Below, one piece after another: positions 18,197-26,966 of a stretch of 64,000 nucleotides of DNA. The notes under the pieces are model-generated. The model was given only the letters and a program-made list of their open reading frames with translations. It made no database searches and was not told the DNA's origin. A program made the position numbers and the translations under genes. The stretch comes from Ancylobacter novellus. GTDB taxonomy: Bacteria; Pseudomonadota; Alphaproteobacteria; Rhizobiales; Xanthobacteraceae. Positions within the stretch are counted from its first letter, which is position 1. Every line of letters begins with the position of its first letter. The stretch is from assembly GCA_003241485.1 (NCBI GenBank), contig QFQD01000057.1, positions 1 to 64,000 of the forward strand, in the 5' to 3' direction.

Positions 18197-18997
18197 TCAA
18201 TCCGAACGCGGCAGGCCCGGAATGCGGCCGAGCGCGGATTCGGTATAGCCGCCGTCCACACACAGGCTCTGGCCGACGATAAAGCCGGCTTCCGGTCCAA
18301 GCAGGAAAGCAACGGCGCTGGCAACGTCCTCCGCCATGCCGACCCGTCCGATGGGGACGATACGGTTACGCTCGGCGGCAACTTCTGGGTTCCGGTAGAT
18401 GGATTCGGTCAGTGTCGTCCGGATCATGCCCGGCGACACGCTGTTCACTCGGACGCCCTTGGGCGCCCATTCCTGCCCGAGTTGGCGGCAAAGCATGATC
18501 AGCGCCGCCTTGCTCGACGAATAGGCTCCCATACCGGGATGCGGCGCCATACCCGAGGCGGAGGCTACCGCGACGAAGGCGCCGCGCGCTTCGACGAGAG
18601 CGGGATAGGCCGCCTTGGCCAGCAGCCAGACCGAGCGCACATTCACGTCGAACAGCCGATCCCAGCTCGCGGAATCGAGTTGCTCCAACGGTGCCGGCGC
18701 GGTCATGCCGGCATTGGCAACGACGCCATCGAGCCCACCAAAGGCCTCCGCGCTGGCCGCCACCAGATTTTCAGGCGCGGCCTCGTCGCCGAGATCGCCG
18801 AACAGCGGCAGCACCTCGGCACCGAGCGCGCGAACCTGCGTGGCCACGTCATCGCGAGCCGCACTTGGCGCGCGACCAGCGATGGCGATGCGCAGTCGTT
18901 CGCCGTGCTGCCGGGCGAGCTTGAGCGCGATGGCCGCGCCGATGCCACGGCTCGCGCCCGTGACCAGAGCCCGGAACGGGGCTTCGGTCTCGGTCAC
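18197..18997 (-). CDS. SDR-family NAD(P)-dependent oxidoreductase
   Basis: A 266-residue classical short-chain dehydrogenase. It shows the cofactor motif TGASRGIG (about 14-21), NAG (about 95-97), the catalytic Ser in VASASG and Tyr-x-x-x-Lys in AYSSSKAAL, and the C-terminal GQSLCVDGGYT. It uses a GTG start inside the stop of the aminotransferase gene (GTGA), so the two are coupled. In this context it may oxidise a hydroxy-acid or an amino-alcohol carbon skeleton for the neighbouring aminotransferase; the substrate is not known. Confidence 0.85.
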   Translation of the reverse strand: MTETEAPFRALVTGASRGIGAAIALKLARQHGERLRIAIAGRAPSAARDDVATQVRALGAEVLPLFGDLGDEAAPENLVAASAEAFGGLDGVVANAGMTAPAPLEQLDSASWDRLFDVNVRSVWLLAKAAYPALVEARGAFVAVASASGMAPHPGMGAYSSSKAALIMLCRQLGQEWAPKGVRVNSVSPGMIRTTLTESIYRNPEVAAERNRIVPIGRVGMAEDVASAVAFLLGPEAGFIVGQSLCVDGGYTESALGRIPGLPRSD

Positions 18998-20253
18998 AGC
19001 TTGATTCCCGACCGCGCGAGTTCGTGTGCCGCTTCGCGGAAGGCGCGAATGGTGATGTCCATCTCCGCGTCGCCATGCGACAGCGAGACAAAAAAGCGCC
19101 CCCAGACGGTGGGAAGGCCGATAACGCCGTTACGGCGCAGCGTATCGCTGACCAGCTTCATCGCCTCGGAGTTCACCCTGGCTTGGGCTTCGTCATAGGT
19201 ACGCGGGCGCTGATCGGTGAACCACAGCGAGAACACGCTGTCGAAACCCGTGGTCGTGGCAGCGATACCCTCGCTCCCGAAGGCTGCCGTGATCTCGGCG
19301 CGCAGCTTCGCGCCCCAATCGAACAGTCGGCTATAGGCGCTCTCGTCCTCCAGTACCTTCATGGTCGCCAGCACGGCGGATGCCACCAGCGGGTTGCCGT
19401 GATAGGTGCCGTAGGTTGACACCTGCCCGTTATCGACGACCTCGAACGCCTTCGGTGTGCCAAGCACGGCAGCGACCGGCACGCCGCTGCCGATGGCCTT
19501 GCCGAAGGTGGCGAGGTCGGGCGTCAGGCCGAGATCCTCAGACACCAGCTTCACGCCGCGCCGCAGGCCCACCATCACCTCGTCGGCGATGATCAGCGTG
19601 CCATTCTCCTGCGCACGCTTCGTCAGATGCTCGAAGAAGCTGCGATCCGGCACCAGGCAGCCGGTGTTGCCCAGCATCGGCTCGATAAGGATCGCGGCAA
19701 GGTCCGAACCCAGCTCGTCGAACAGCTGGTCGACATCGTCGATCTCATTAACCCGGAACAGTGTCGTGTCTTCCTTAACCGGGCGGTTATTGGTCCGCTC
19801 AGCTTCGGGGGACTCCACCAGTCCGAAGCGCAGCGGATCGAACCAGCCATCATAGCCGCCGACCGGCTTGGCGATGAGACGGCGTCCGGTAGCGCCGCGG
19901 GCGATGCGGCAGGCGAGATGGACCGCCTCGGTGCCGGTGGTCGCGAAAGTCGCGCGGGTCAGACGCGCGCCGCCGATGCGGCCCAAAGCGGTACCGGCCG
20001 GCTCTTCGATGTCGTTCGGAAAGCCCGGCATGGGACCATTGGCCAGAGCGCGAGTGCAGGCTTCCACCACGGCGGGATGCGCGTGGCCAAGCAGCGTCGC
20101 ACCCATCGCCATGCCGTAATCGACGTAGCTGCGTCCTTCCGTGTCGATGAGCCGGGTTCCCTTGCTGCTGGCGACCGTAAAGCGCTTGCCGTCGAGTTCG
20201 GGCAAGGCACGGGCGCGGCTCGACACGCCGAATGGCACCGTCAATGCGGCCAT
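18994..20253 (-). CDS. Class III aminotransferase (glutamate-1-semialdehyde aminomutase-like)
   Basis: A PLP enzyme of 419 residues. The Schiff-base lysine is in ATFGKAIGSG, the phosphate/pyridine contacts in IIADEVM, and the N-terminal GHAHPAVVEA is typical of GSA-aminomutase-like members. True HemL is usually encoded with tetrapyrrole genes and has a stricter N-terminal pattern. Here the enzyme sits with a TRAP importer and a dehydrogenase, so transamination or amino migration of an imported amino compound is more likely than haem synthesis. The order is TRAP genes, then this gene 33 bases later, then the SDR. Confidence 0.85.
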   Translation of the reverse strand: MAALTVPFGVSSRARALPELDGKRFTVASSKGTRLIDTEGRSYVDYGMAMGATLLGHAHPAVVEACTRALANGPMPGFPNDIEEPAGTALGRIGGARLTRATFATTGTEAVHLACRIARGATGRRLIAKPVGGYDGWFDPLRFGLVESPEAERTNNRPVKEDTTLFRVNEIDDVDQLFDELGSDLAAILIEPMLGNTGCLVPDRSFFEHLTKRAQENGTLIIADEVMVGLRRGVKLVSEDLGLTPDLATFGKAIGSGVPVAAVLGTPKAFEVVDNGQVSTYGTYHGNPLVASAVLATMKVLEDESAYSRLFDWGAKLRAEITAAFGSEGIAATTTGFDSVFSLWFTDQRPRTYDEAQARVNSEAMKLVSDTLRRNGVIGLPTVWGRFFVSLSHGDAEMDITIRAFREAAHELARSGIKL

Positions 20254-20286
20254 TTCAGTTACTCCAGTCCTGCAGATGCGGCTTGG

Positions 20287-21573
20287 TCAGAAGCCGAGAT
20301 GTTTCGGCAACCACTCGGTGGTCGTCGGCACGAAGGCGATGATCAGAAGGCAGATGTTGCTGCTGATGAAGAAGGGCAGCAGGCGACGCGTAACGGGATT
20401 CACCCCGATCTTCGCGATATTGCAGACCACGAAGATGTTGGTCCCGACCGGCGGGGTGAACAGGCCGATGCCGCCGGAGATGACGAAGATGAGGCCGAGC
20501 TGGTAGGGCGCGAGGCCGGCTTCCAGGCCGATCGGGTGGAGGATAGGCGCCAGGATGATGATCGTCGGCCCGAGATCGGCCCAGGTTCCGACGAAAGTCA
20601 GCAGCAGGATGATCAGCAGGACGGTGACAGTGGGACCCGCACCGAGCCCGTGCAGCAGGCCGGCGGTCCAAGCCGGCACTTCCTCGACGGTGAGGATCCA
20701 GGAGAACGGTACCGACACCGCCATGATTATCATGATGGCGCCGGTCATCCGCACCGTCTCGTCACCGACCTTCCACAGAGCGCGCCAGCTCATCTCGCGA
20801 TAGATCATCATGCCGACGACGATCGCCCAGACCACCGCGACGAATGCCGCCTCCGTGGTGGTCGCGAAGCCGGTCAACATCGAGCCGAGCACGACGATCG
20901 GCATGAGCATCGCGGGGCTCGCCGTGACGACATGGCGCGAGAAGCCACCGAGGGTCGGCCGCGTCGCCGATTTGGGGAAGTTCTCCCGCACGCCGACATA
21001 ATAGGCGGTGAGCATGAAGGTGGCGGTCAGCATCAGACCAGGGATGATACCGGCGGCGAACAGGCCGCCGATCGAGGTGTTGGTAATGACGCCATACATG
21101 ATCATCACCACGCTGGGCGGGATGATGATGCCGAGCGTGCCGGCGGCCGCGGTCACGGCGGCGGCGAAATCCTTGGGATAGCCGCGTTCGGCCATGGCCG
21201 GGATCATGATCGAACCAACGGCGCCGGTATCGGCGGTCGCCGAGCCGGTGATGCCGCCATAGACCATGCAGGTCGCCACATTGACGAGGCCGAGCCCGCC
21301 GCGGATCCAGCCGAACAGGTCGTCCGCCACGTTGATGATCCGCCGCGTCAGGCCGCCCTCGTTCATGATGCCGCCGGCGACCAGGAACAGCGGGATCGCA
21401 GCGAGCGCGATCGAATTGGCTCCGTTGAATACCTGCTGGGCGAACCAGGCCGGCGGCAACGGCACGAGGCCGGCGAAGATGACCGCCAGCGTCGCGGCCG
21501 CGATCGACCAGGCGACGGGCACGCCCGTGTAGAGCGTCAGGGCAAAGACGCCGAAAAGCACAAGCAATGTCAT
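20287..21573 (-). CDS. dctM: TRAP transporter large permease (DctM/YiaN type)
   Basis: The large membrane subunit, 428 residues with about twelve hydrophobic segments. Family landmarks are the N-terminal LYTGVPVAWSIA, the repeated GG(I/L)-rich loops such as MVYGGITGSATADTGAVGS, and the end GGIGLFTPPVGTNIFV. It forms the ion-driven channel that receives ligand from the binding protein. It lies six bases beyond the small-subunit gene. The symbol denotes the family, not the substrate. Confidence 0.92.
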   Translation of the reverse strand: MTLLVLFGVFALTLYTGVPVAWSIAAATLAVIFAGLVPLPPAWFAQQVFNGANSIALAAIPLFLVAGGIMNEGGLTRRIINVADDLFGWIRGGLGLVNVATCMVYGGITGSATADTGAVGSIMIPAMAERGYPKDFAAAVTAAAGTLGIIIPPSVVMIMYGVITNTSIGGLFAAGIIPGLMLTATFMLTAYYVGVRENFPKSATRPTLGGFSRHVVTASPAMLMPIVVLGSMLTGFATTTEAAFVAVVWAIVVGMMIYREMSWRALWKVGDETVRMTGAIMIIMAVSVPFSWILTVEEVPAWTAGLLHGLGAGPTVTVLLIILLLTFVGTWADLGPTIIILAPILHPIGLEAGLAPYQLGLIFVISGGIGLFTPPVGTNIFVVCNIAKIGVNPVTRRLLPFFISSNICLLIIAFVPTTTEWLPKHLGF

Positions 21574-21579
21574 GACGCG

Positions 21580-22074
21580 TTACCGGATGATGCGAAACAG
21601 TCGCAGAACGGCGATCGTGCCGAGGCAGCAGCCCATAAAGACGATGATCGCCTGCATGGTCCAGGACGGCAGCCGCATGACGGGCGTCGGCATGTAGCCA
21701 GTGCGGGCGAGCATGGCGTAGCCGCTCCACACCATGACGCCCGATACCACGCTCAAGACCAGGGCATGGTAGATGCGGAAGAACGTTCCGCGATCACGCG
21801 AGACGCCGTCGATCGAAACGTTCTCGCCGAGGATTTCCGATATCACGGTCCCGATGGCGGTGATCCAGAGGAACATGATCGCCAGCAGTTCGAACGACCA
21901 GGTCACGCCGCTGAGATGGAAATAGCGGCCAACGACGCCGAGACCCGTGGCCACCAGCAGCACGATGAGCGCCGCCATGCCGGCCCATTGCAGAGCGAGA
22001 TGCGCGGCGCTGCCGAGCCGCGCCGCGCGGGTGCCGGGCGCCGCAGCGCCCTTGCTCACGCCACCTGGGTTCAC
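21580..22074 (-). CDS. dctQ: TRAP transporter small permease (DctQ type)
   Basis: A 164-residue protein with four hydrophobic segments, the normal form of the DctQ subunit. Features include WAGMAALIVLLV near the start and FELLAIMFLWITAIGTVISE in the second helix pair. It uses a GTG start that overlaps the stop of the binding-protein gene (GTGA). It joins the large permease to form the membrane complex. Confidence 0.88.
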   Translation of the reverse strand: MNPGGVSKGAAAPGTRAARLGSAAHLALQWAGMAALIVLLVATGLGVVGRYFHLSGVTWSFELLAIMFLWITAIGTVISEILGENVSIDGVSRDRGTFFRIYHALVLSVVSGVMVWSGYAMLARTGYMPTPVMRLPSWTMQAIIVFMGCCLGTIAVLRLFRIIR

Positions 22075-23054
22075 GACTTGGCTGCCGCGTCGCGCACCGC
22101 CTTCACAAGATCGGCGCCGTACTCCTTGGAAAAGGTCTCATAGACCGGGCCGACCTTCGCCGCGAAAGGCGCGGTGTCGACCGCGTTCACCTGCAGGCCC
22201 TTTTCCTTCAGCTTGGCGATCACGCCCGCATAGGAATCCATGATGGCGGTGCGATACCAGGCCTGCGTCGCGGCGGCCGCGTCGAGCACGGCCTTGCGCT
22301 CGTCGGGGGGCAGGCTGTCGAGCTTGGCCTTGTTGGCGTACCACCAATTCGCCATCCACATGTAGTTGGACAGCGACAGATATTTCTGCCCTTCATACCA
22401 TTTGGCGTCGTAGAAATCGCGCAGTTCCGGCTCCGCGCCGTCCACCACGCCGCTCTGCAGCGAAGTATAGACCTCGCCATAGGGAATGGCCTGCGGCAGC
22501 GCGCCGAGCACCTTGATGGTCTCGATGGCGACCGGAATCGGCGGGGTGCGCATCTTGAGACCCGCCATGTCCGCCGGCTTCTCGATCGGATGCTTGCTGT
22601 TAGTGAAGCTGCGGAAGCCTGAATCCAGCACGCCGATGATCTCGTAGCCCTTCGCCGGCGCCATCGCCTTGAGCTGGGTGCCGATCGGACCATCGAGCAC
22701 GGTGTGCACTTTGGTGAAGCTGTCGAACAGGAAGGGCAGCGACACGACATTGAGGCGCGGGTCGATCGCATCGACCACACCGCCCAGTCCCATGTCGATG
22801 GAGCCGTCGCCGACCGCCTCGTTCACCGGACCTTCGTCACCGAGAAGGCCGTTGGCGAAGATCGATATCTTGACGCTGCCGCCGGTTGCCTTCTCGACGT
22901 CGGCCTTGAACTTCAGCAGGCCCCGCTGGATGAGGCTGTCTTCGGGCGAGGAATGCGCCACCTTCAGCGTGGTCGCGGCAAGAGCGCGCCCCGTAATCGC
23001 GAAAGTGGAGGCAGCAGCAACTCCCGCGATAAAAGTCCTGCGGTCAACACGCAT
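22071..23054 (-). CDS. dctP: TRAP transporter solute-binding protein (DctP type)
   Basis: A periplasmic receptor of 327 residues. A signal peptide covers residues 1 to about 26 and ends at ALA. The DctP phrases are present: LKVAHSSPEDSLIQRGLLKF, the ligand-contact SFTNSKHPI region with MAGLKMRTPP (the Arg usually pairs with a carboxylate), and LQSGVVDGAEPE. A carboxylate-bearing ligand is likely on family grounds. It is the first gene of the TRAP operon; upstream lie a 204-base gap with an inverted repeat and the LysR gene. Confidence 0.9.
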   Translation of the reverse strand: MRVDRRTFIAGVAAASTFAITGRALAATTLKVAHSSPEDSLIQRGLLKFKADVEKATGGSVKISIFANGLLGDEGPVNEAVGDGSIDMGLGGVVDAIDPRLNVVSLPFLFDSFTKVHTVLDGPIGTQLKAMAPAKGYEIIGVLDSGFRSFTNSKHPIEKPADMAGLKMRTPPIPVAIETIKVLGALPQAIPYGEVYTSLQSGVVDGAEPELRDFYDAKWYEGQKYLSLSNYMWMANWWYANKAKLDSLPPDERKAVLDAAAATQAWYRTAIMDSYAGVIAKLKEKGLQVNAVDTAPFAAKVGPVYETFSKEYGADLVKAVRDAAAKS

Positions 23055-23180
23055 AGTCGTCTCCAGATTTATCTCTCGCCAATACGAGGCTCTATCTTGG
23101 ATTTTCTTCCCCAGCGTCGCTCTACAGGAGCACTTGCCGAGACCGGATGCTTGATCTCGCGCGGCAGGCTCTGTGACGAA

Positions 23181-23218
23181 TTGACGTCACTGTGTTCCAC
23201 GCCGCCGTGCGACGTCAA
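23181..23218. promoter_or_regulatory. Inverted repeat, candidate LysR operator
   Basis: TTGACGTC and GACGTCAA (8 bp, perfect) have centres 30 bases apart, three helical turns. They lie about 130-165 bases before the dctP start and just beyond the LysR stop. The position and symmetry suit the LysR-type regulator encoded next to it. Confidence 0.5.
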
Positions 23219-23258
23219 TCACCGCCGCATTGCCGCCGGGCAACAAGTTCTTATGGCT

Positions 23259-24197
23259 TCATAACACCGCTTTATTGCGCGCGGGGCGCGGCGGCGGCGC
23301 CTCATCCGCCTGCGGTATCCAGTCGTCGCCACCGCTCGCCGCGTCGCGCGGGCGGGCAAACTCGCGCTGCAGGAAGGCCGCGACCCGTCGCGCCGCGAGA
23401 CGTTCGCTGCGGCTGACCAGCAGGACCAGCGGCAGGTCCGGCAGGTCCGGCAGCCCCTCTTGCGCGCCAAGGCGACGCCAGCCATGCGGCACCGCCGATT
23501 CCGGCAATACGGTGAGCATGTTGCCGGAGGCGACCGCCATATGGATGCCGACGAGATGCGAGGAGGAATGCGCCAGCCGCCAGGCGCGCCCAGCGCGATC
23601 AAGCGAGGCGAAGACGCGCGGGCGCGCCGAGCACCAGTCGGAGAACAGGGCGAGGCGCAGCACATCCTCGCGTTCGGGTGCGCCGGTTGGCCCGGTGCAC
23701 CACACCTGTTTCTCGTAGCGGAATACCGATTCTAGCGGGTCGTCGGAATTCTGCGTCACCACCGCGACGTCGAGTTCGCCGCTGTCCATCATGCCGCGCA
23801 GCTTGCGGGAGAAGTCGCAGGTTAGATCGATGTAGAGCGCCCGGTTCTGCGGGCTGAAGCGATGAAGCAGTGCCTCGCCGAAGGAACTGAGGAAATCGTC
23901 GGGCATGCCGAGCCGGACCCGGCTTTCCATCACGCGGTCGGCCACCGCCTCCAGCGCCTCGGCCTCGATCGACTGGATTCTGCGGGCATAGGCGATCAGA
24001 CAGTCTCCGGTCATGGTGGGCGTAATGCGCCGATGACCGCGCTCGAACAGCTTCTTGCCGAGCCGCTCCTCCAGCCGCGCGACCGACATACTGACGGCCG
24101 CCTGGGTCTTTCCGAGGTGTTCCGCCGCCGCGGTAAAGCTTCCAAAATCCGCGACAGCCACCAAGGCTGCCAGCGCATCACTGTCGAGATGGCGCAT
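23259..24197 (-). CDS. LysR-family transcriptional regulator
   Basis: A 312-residue regulator starting MRHLDSDALAAL. The N-terminal winged helix is standard: FGSFTAAAEHLGKTQAAVSMSVARLEERLGKKLFER (about 15-50). The effector-binding half follows, with short phrases such as LRGMMDSGELDVAVV. ATG 24197 has GAGG seven bases upstream and fits the family; longer starts run into insertion-sequence debris. It lies directly upstream of the TRAP operon on the same strand, which is less usual than divergent placement, and probably responds to the imported compound or its product. Confidence 0.87.
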   Translation of the reverse strand: MRHLDSDALAALVAVADFGSFTAAAEHLGKTQAAVSMSVARLEERLGKKLFERGHRRITPTMTGDCLIAYARRIQSIEAEALEAVADRVMESRVRLGMPDDFLSSFGEALLHRFSPQNRALYIDLTCDFSRKLRGMMDSGELDVAVVTQNSDDPLESVFRYEKQVWCTGPTGAPEREDVLRLALFSDWCSARPRVFASLDRAGRAWRLAHSSSHLVGIHMAVASGNMLTVLPESAVPHGWRRLGAQEGLPDLPDLPLVLLVSRSERLAARRVAAFLQREFARPRDAASGGDDWIPQADEAPPPRPARNKAVL

Positions 24198-24326
24198 GTC
24201 CTCGCCCCGGCTCGTTTTCAGAACCGGAAAGTTAACGCGGCGCGTGCCGTCTTCTAAGACTGAATAGTATACTGGCAGGCAGGGCATTTGCTCCAATAAT
24301 GTGCAGCCAATCCGGATGTGCGGCGG

Positions 24327-24500
24327 CTAGTGCAGTGTGATGTTTCGGTATGAAGAGGTTGGCGGTCGTGGGCCATCTGCCCGGTCGAGGAGCAGGACGG
24401 CATGAGCTCCCTTCGCGAAGGTCCCTGGGATCTCGTCGAGATGAGCCTGCATGGCGTGCGGATCGGCGAAGGGCTTCTTGAACCATCGATCACGCGCTAA
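24327..24500 (-). mobile_element. IS630-family transposase remnant
   Basis: On the minus strand one frame reads HAMQAHLDEIPGTFAKGA followed by HAVLLLDRADG and ends at a stop near 24327. This is the region around the second catalytic Asp (VLLLD) of IS630-type DDE transposases. Start and end of the gene are missing. No terminal repeats are visible. Confidence 0.6.
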
Positions 24501-24664
24501 TCCTGCGCCAAATGATACGGCCTAGCGCCGATATGGGAGAAGCTTTTCTGCTTCAGCAACTTGCCGGTCGTTTGCTCGTGATGGTCGACGCCGAAGCGCT
24601 CTCGGACGACCGTCTGAACCGCCCCGGCTTTGCCGGAGGCCCCAACTCCTCAGAGGATGGGGCT

Positions 24665-25021
24665 ATGACGAGCAAGACGACGAACAAGTTCTTGCCTGAG
24701 GTGCGCGCTCGCGCGGTGGGGATGGTGCTGGATCATGACGCTGAGCATCCGTCGCGCTGGCAGGCGATTGTGTCGATTGCGACCAAGATTGGCTGCTCGG
24801 CACACTCGCTGAACGAGTGGCTGAAGAAGGCTGAGATTGATGCCGGTAAGCGGGCAGGCGTGACGACGGATATGTCTGCGAAGCTGAAGGCCCTTGAGCG
24901 CGAGAACCGCGAGCTGCGGCAGGCGAACGAGATCCCGCGCAAGGCGCGGTGCATTTGGCGGCCCCTGCAGCAGTCTGGCAGCGCATTTCTGGAGAGCTTG
25001 ACGAACAGTCGGCAATTCTAG
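24665..25021 (+). mobile_element. IS3-family transposase OrfA, 3'-truncated
   Basis: From ATG 24665 the frame encodes the OrfA helix-turn-helix (VSIATKIGCSAHSLNEWLKKAE) and the leucine-zipper-like end RENRELRQANEI. After that the family sequence (RKASAYFA and so on) is replaced by unrelated residues and the frame stops at 25021. OrfB is absent here; a short OrfB end of the same general type appears at 39.5 kb but is not adjacent. The element is therefore inactive. Confidence 0.7.
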
Positions 25022-25393
25022 GTGCGTGTGGCGGGTTCTATGCCGCTCTTTCATAGTATCGCAGCGATGTGACGTTATCTCGTTTGGTCCCGCAGTATCA
25101 GGACAGCTTGAGGGCAGGATAAAAGCGCGCACATTGCGCGGCGGTCGGATGGTTGTTTTTACAGGATATTTTCTAGATCTCGACACATTGCGCCGCTCGA
25201 TAGCAATGTTCGGGTATCGCGGGACTCTCGTTGACTGAAGACTTCCCTACACATTGTCATCGGTTGATGCCGGCTGAGGGCCATCACCCCTCGGCTTTGG
25301 ATCGCGCGGCCTGCCACTTCTGGATCGTGGCCGAGCGAGGGGCTTCTCGGAAGAAACGCCGCCCCTGATCGAGGCGAGTCGCCTCCCCATAAC
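25022..25393. other. Accessory stretch without a supported gene
   Basis: Less GC-rich than the backbone. The longest plus-strand frame (25026-25238, 70 codons) has no ribosome site and no recognised pattern. The stretch joins an IS3 remnant to an integrase remnant and is probably debris of past insertions. Confidence 0.4.
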
Positions 25394-25831
25394 GTGCCTG
25401 CACTGACCGCCGATGCCTCGGACGCAGTTCGCGCGCATGTTGGTGAAGTTCTGCCAGCAGCGTGCACCGACCGTCCTGTCGTCCCCCGAGCCGATCTCTT
25501 TCAGAACGGGCTTCTCGATCTCCTCGCCGCGCGCATACCACCGCCTCTGACGGAGCGCGACTATGACTGGCACGCGATCGCTCACGCCTGTAATGTCGAT
25601 CATGCCGATTTGCAGCGCGCCGGACCGGTGCTTACGCCCGGCCTTGATGCGCTGCGCCGTGAACTGGCGCGCCGCGGCCACGTCACGGTGAAGCGTGCCG
25701 CGGCGCGCCGGGCACCGTCCGGCTCGGAGAGGGGCACGCTTCAGCTGCGCCGCGCCGACGCGGTCCTCGGGCGAAGCCGATCGTCGAGTTCCCCGATAGC
25801 GACGGGCGTCGCCGCACCCCTACCGGTGTAG
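25394..25831 (+). pseudogene. Integrase-associated protein, N-terminal part only (remnant)
   Basis: The segment DYDWHAIAHACNVDHADLQRAGPVL, TPGLDALRREL and, in a second frame, KPIVEFPD occur together in large site-specific integrases of alphaproteobacterial elements, ahead of their catalytic domain. Here the reading frame switches near 25770 and the sequence then ends at about 25830 without the catalytic part. The call rests on remembered phrase similarity and needs a search. A C-terminal integrase fragment lies at 29.9-30.3 kb, on the far side of the RidA/MOSC cluster. Confidence 0.4.
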
Positions 25832-25904
25832 TCAGGTGATCGCGTCGAAAGCGGTTTGCTGATATGAGCCCAGCTGTTGCCGAGGTCGTGTGGGGAGTCG
25901 TGCT

Positions 25905-26507
25905 GTGCAGGCGGAGCCAGTTGAAATCGAGGATAGCGTCGCCGATCAACTGCGCATCCTTGCCGCCGAGCTGCGTCGCCATCGCAAGGACCGTCAGCTT
26001 TCGCTGGAGGCACTGAGCCTGTTGTCCGGCGTGAGCCGGTCCATGATCTCGAAGATCGAGCGTGGCGAAACCGTGCCGTCCACTGGCACGCTCTCCCGGC
26101 TCGCCGAAGCGCTGGGCACCACCTTCTCCCAGCTCATGGCGCATCCGGTGGAGAGCGAGATCATCGTCATCCCGGCCGACCGCCAGCCGATCCTGAGCGA
26201 CACCGCCTCCGGCTATCATCGCCGCTGCATCTCGCCTGTGCTACCCGGACGGGGCGTCGACTGGGTGATCAACACGCTGCCTGCCCTCGGCACGAGCGGC
26301 GAGTTCGTCGCGCACCGGCGGGGCGTCGAGGAATACATCTACGTGCTGAAGGGGCGGCTCGAAGCCCGAGTCGGCGCGCGGCGGGTGACGCTGGAGACCG
26401 GCGATGCACTCTATTTCCAGGCGCATGAGACGCACCAGTTCACCAACCTCGAAGCCGGCGAGTGTGAGTATTTTTTGATCATCAACAGCTCCGGTCTGCG
26501 CGGATAA
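25905..26507 (+). CDS. XRE-cupin transcriptional regulator
   Basis: A regulator of 200 residues. The helix-turn-helix is at about 25-75 (LSLEALSLLSGVSRSMISKIERGETVPSTGTLSRLAEAL) and a single cupin domain at about 115-190 (EFVAHRRGVEEYIYVLKG, GDALYFQAHETHQF). Cupin-type regulators of this class usually sense a small metabolite and repress neighbouring catabolic or export genes. GTG 25905 is chosen because GGGGAG stands seven bases upstream; a GTG at 25890 overlaps that site. It is the first gene of the RidA/MOSC/reductase/MFS cluster. TTCCACTA sites follow its stop. Confidence 0.87.
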   Translation: MQAEPVEIEDSVADQLRILAAELRRHRKDRQLSLEALSLLSGVSRSMISKIERGETVPSTGTLSRLAEALGTTFSQLMAHPVESEIIVIPADRQPILSDTASGYHRRCISPVLPGRGVDWVINTLPALGTSGEFVAHRRGVEEYIYVLKGRLEARVGARRVTLETGDALYFQAHETHQFTNLEAGECEYFLIINSSGLRG

Positions 26508-26512
26508 GGGAC

Positions 26513-26541
26513 TTCCACTAACGTAGAAAAAATTCCACTAT
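26513..26541. promoter_or_regulatory. Paired TTCCACTA sites before ridA
   Basis: TTCCACTA occurs at 26513-26520 and again at 26533-26540, exactly 20 bases apart (two helical turns), between the regulator stop and the ridA start. The same octamer forms a full palindrome before the MFS gene (28452-28473). A shared operator for the XRE-cupin protein is inferred. Confidence 0.6.
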
Positions 26542-26569
26542 TCGCCCTCTCATGAGGAGCGCGTAGCCT

Positions 26570-26956
26570 ATGAACGAACGTCGCCTGATCAGCACCCCCG
26601 CCGCCCCGCCCGCCGCGGGCCCTTATTCCCAGGCCGTCACGGCTGGAAACCTCGTCTTCGTCGCCGGCCAGCTGCCGCTCGATCTGTCGGGCGCCGTCCC
26701 CGAGGGCGTGGAGGCGCAGACGCGCCAGTCGCTCGCCAATGTGACGGCGGTGCTCGACGCCGCTGGCGCCACCGCCGCGAGCGTGCTCAAGACGACGGTC
26801 TTCCTCAAGAACATGAACGACTTCGCGGCGATGAACGCGGTCTATGCGGAGGTGTTCGGAACCTCGCTGCCGGCTCGTTCGACCATCGAGGTGGCGCGCC
26901 TGCCGCGCGACGTGCTCGTCGAGATCGAATGCATTGCTCTTTCGGGCCAGGCGTGA
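26570..26956 (+). CDS. ridA: RidA-family (YjgF/YER057c/UK114) protein
   Basis: A 128-residue protein that starts with the family phrase PAAPPAAGPYSQAV and contains VFVAGQLPLD, a VLKTTVFLKNMNDF segment and ARSTIEVARLPRDVLVEIE, including the Arg needed for imine hydrolysis. Such proteins form trimers and hydrolyse reactive enamines or imines to ketones. GGAG stands about ten bases before the ATG. In this cluster it may process an imine formed when the reductase pair acts on a nitrogen compound. It is followed after ten bases by the MOSC gene. Confidence 0.88.
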   Translation: MNERRLISTPAAPPAAGPYSQAVTAGNLVFVAGQLPLDLSGAVPEGVEAQTRQSLANVTAVLDAAGATAASVLKTTVFLKNMNDFAAMNAVYAEVFGTSLPARSTIEVARLPRDVLVEIECIALSGQA

Positions 26957-26966
26957 GGACCGCGCC

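Noticed and set aside
18994..20253. HemL of tetrapyrrole synthesis
   Set aside because: The context is a TRAP operon with a dehydrogenase, and the overall pattern is of the wider aminotransferase class III group.
19627..22143. An 838-codon open frame on the plus strand
   Set aside because: Antisense to the aminotransferase and TRAP genes; composition dominated by Asp, His, Arg and Gln, typical of an antisense shadow.
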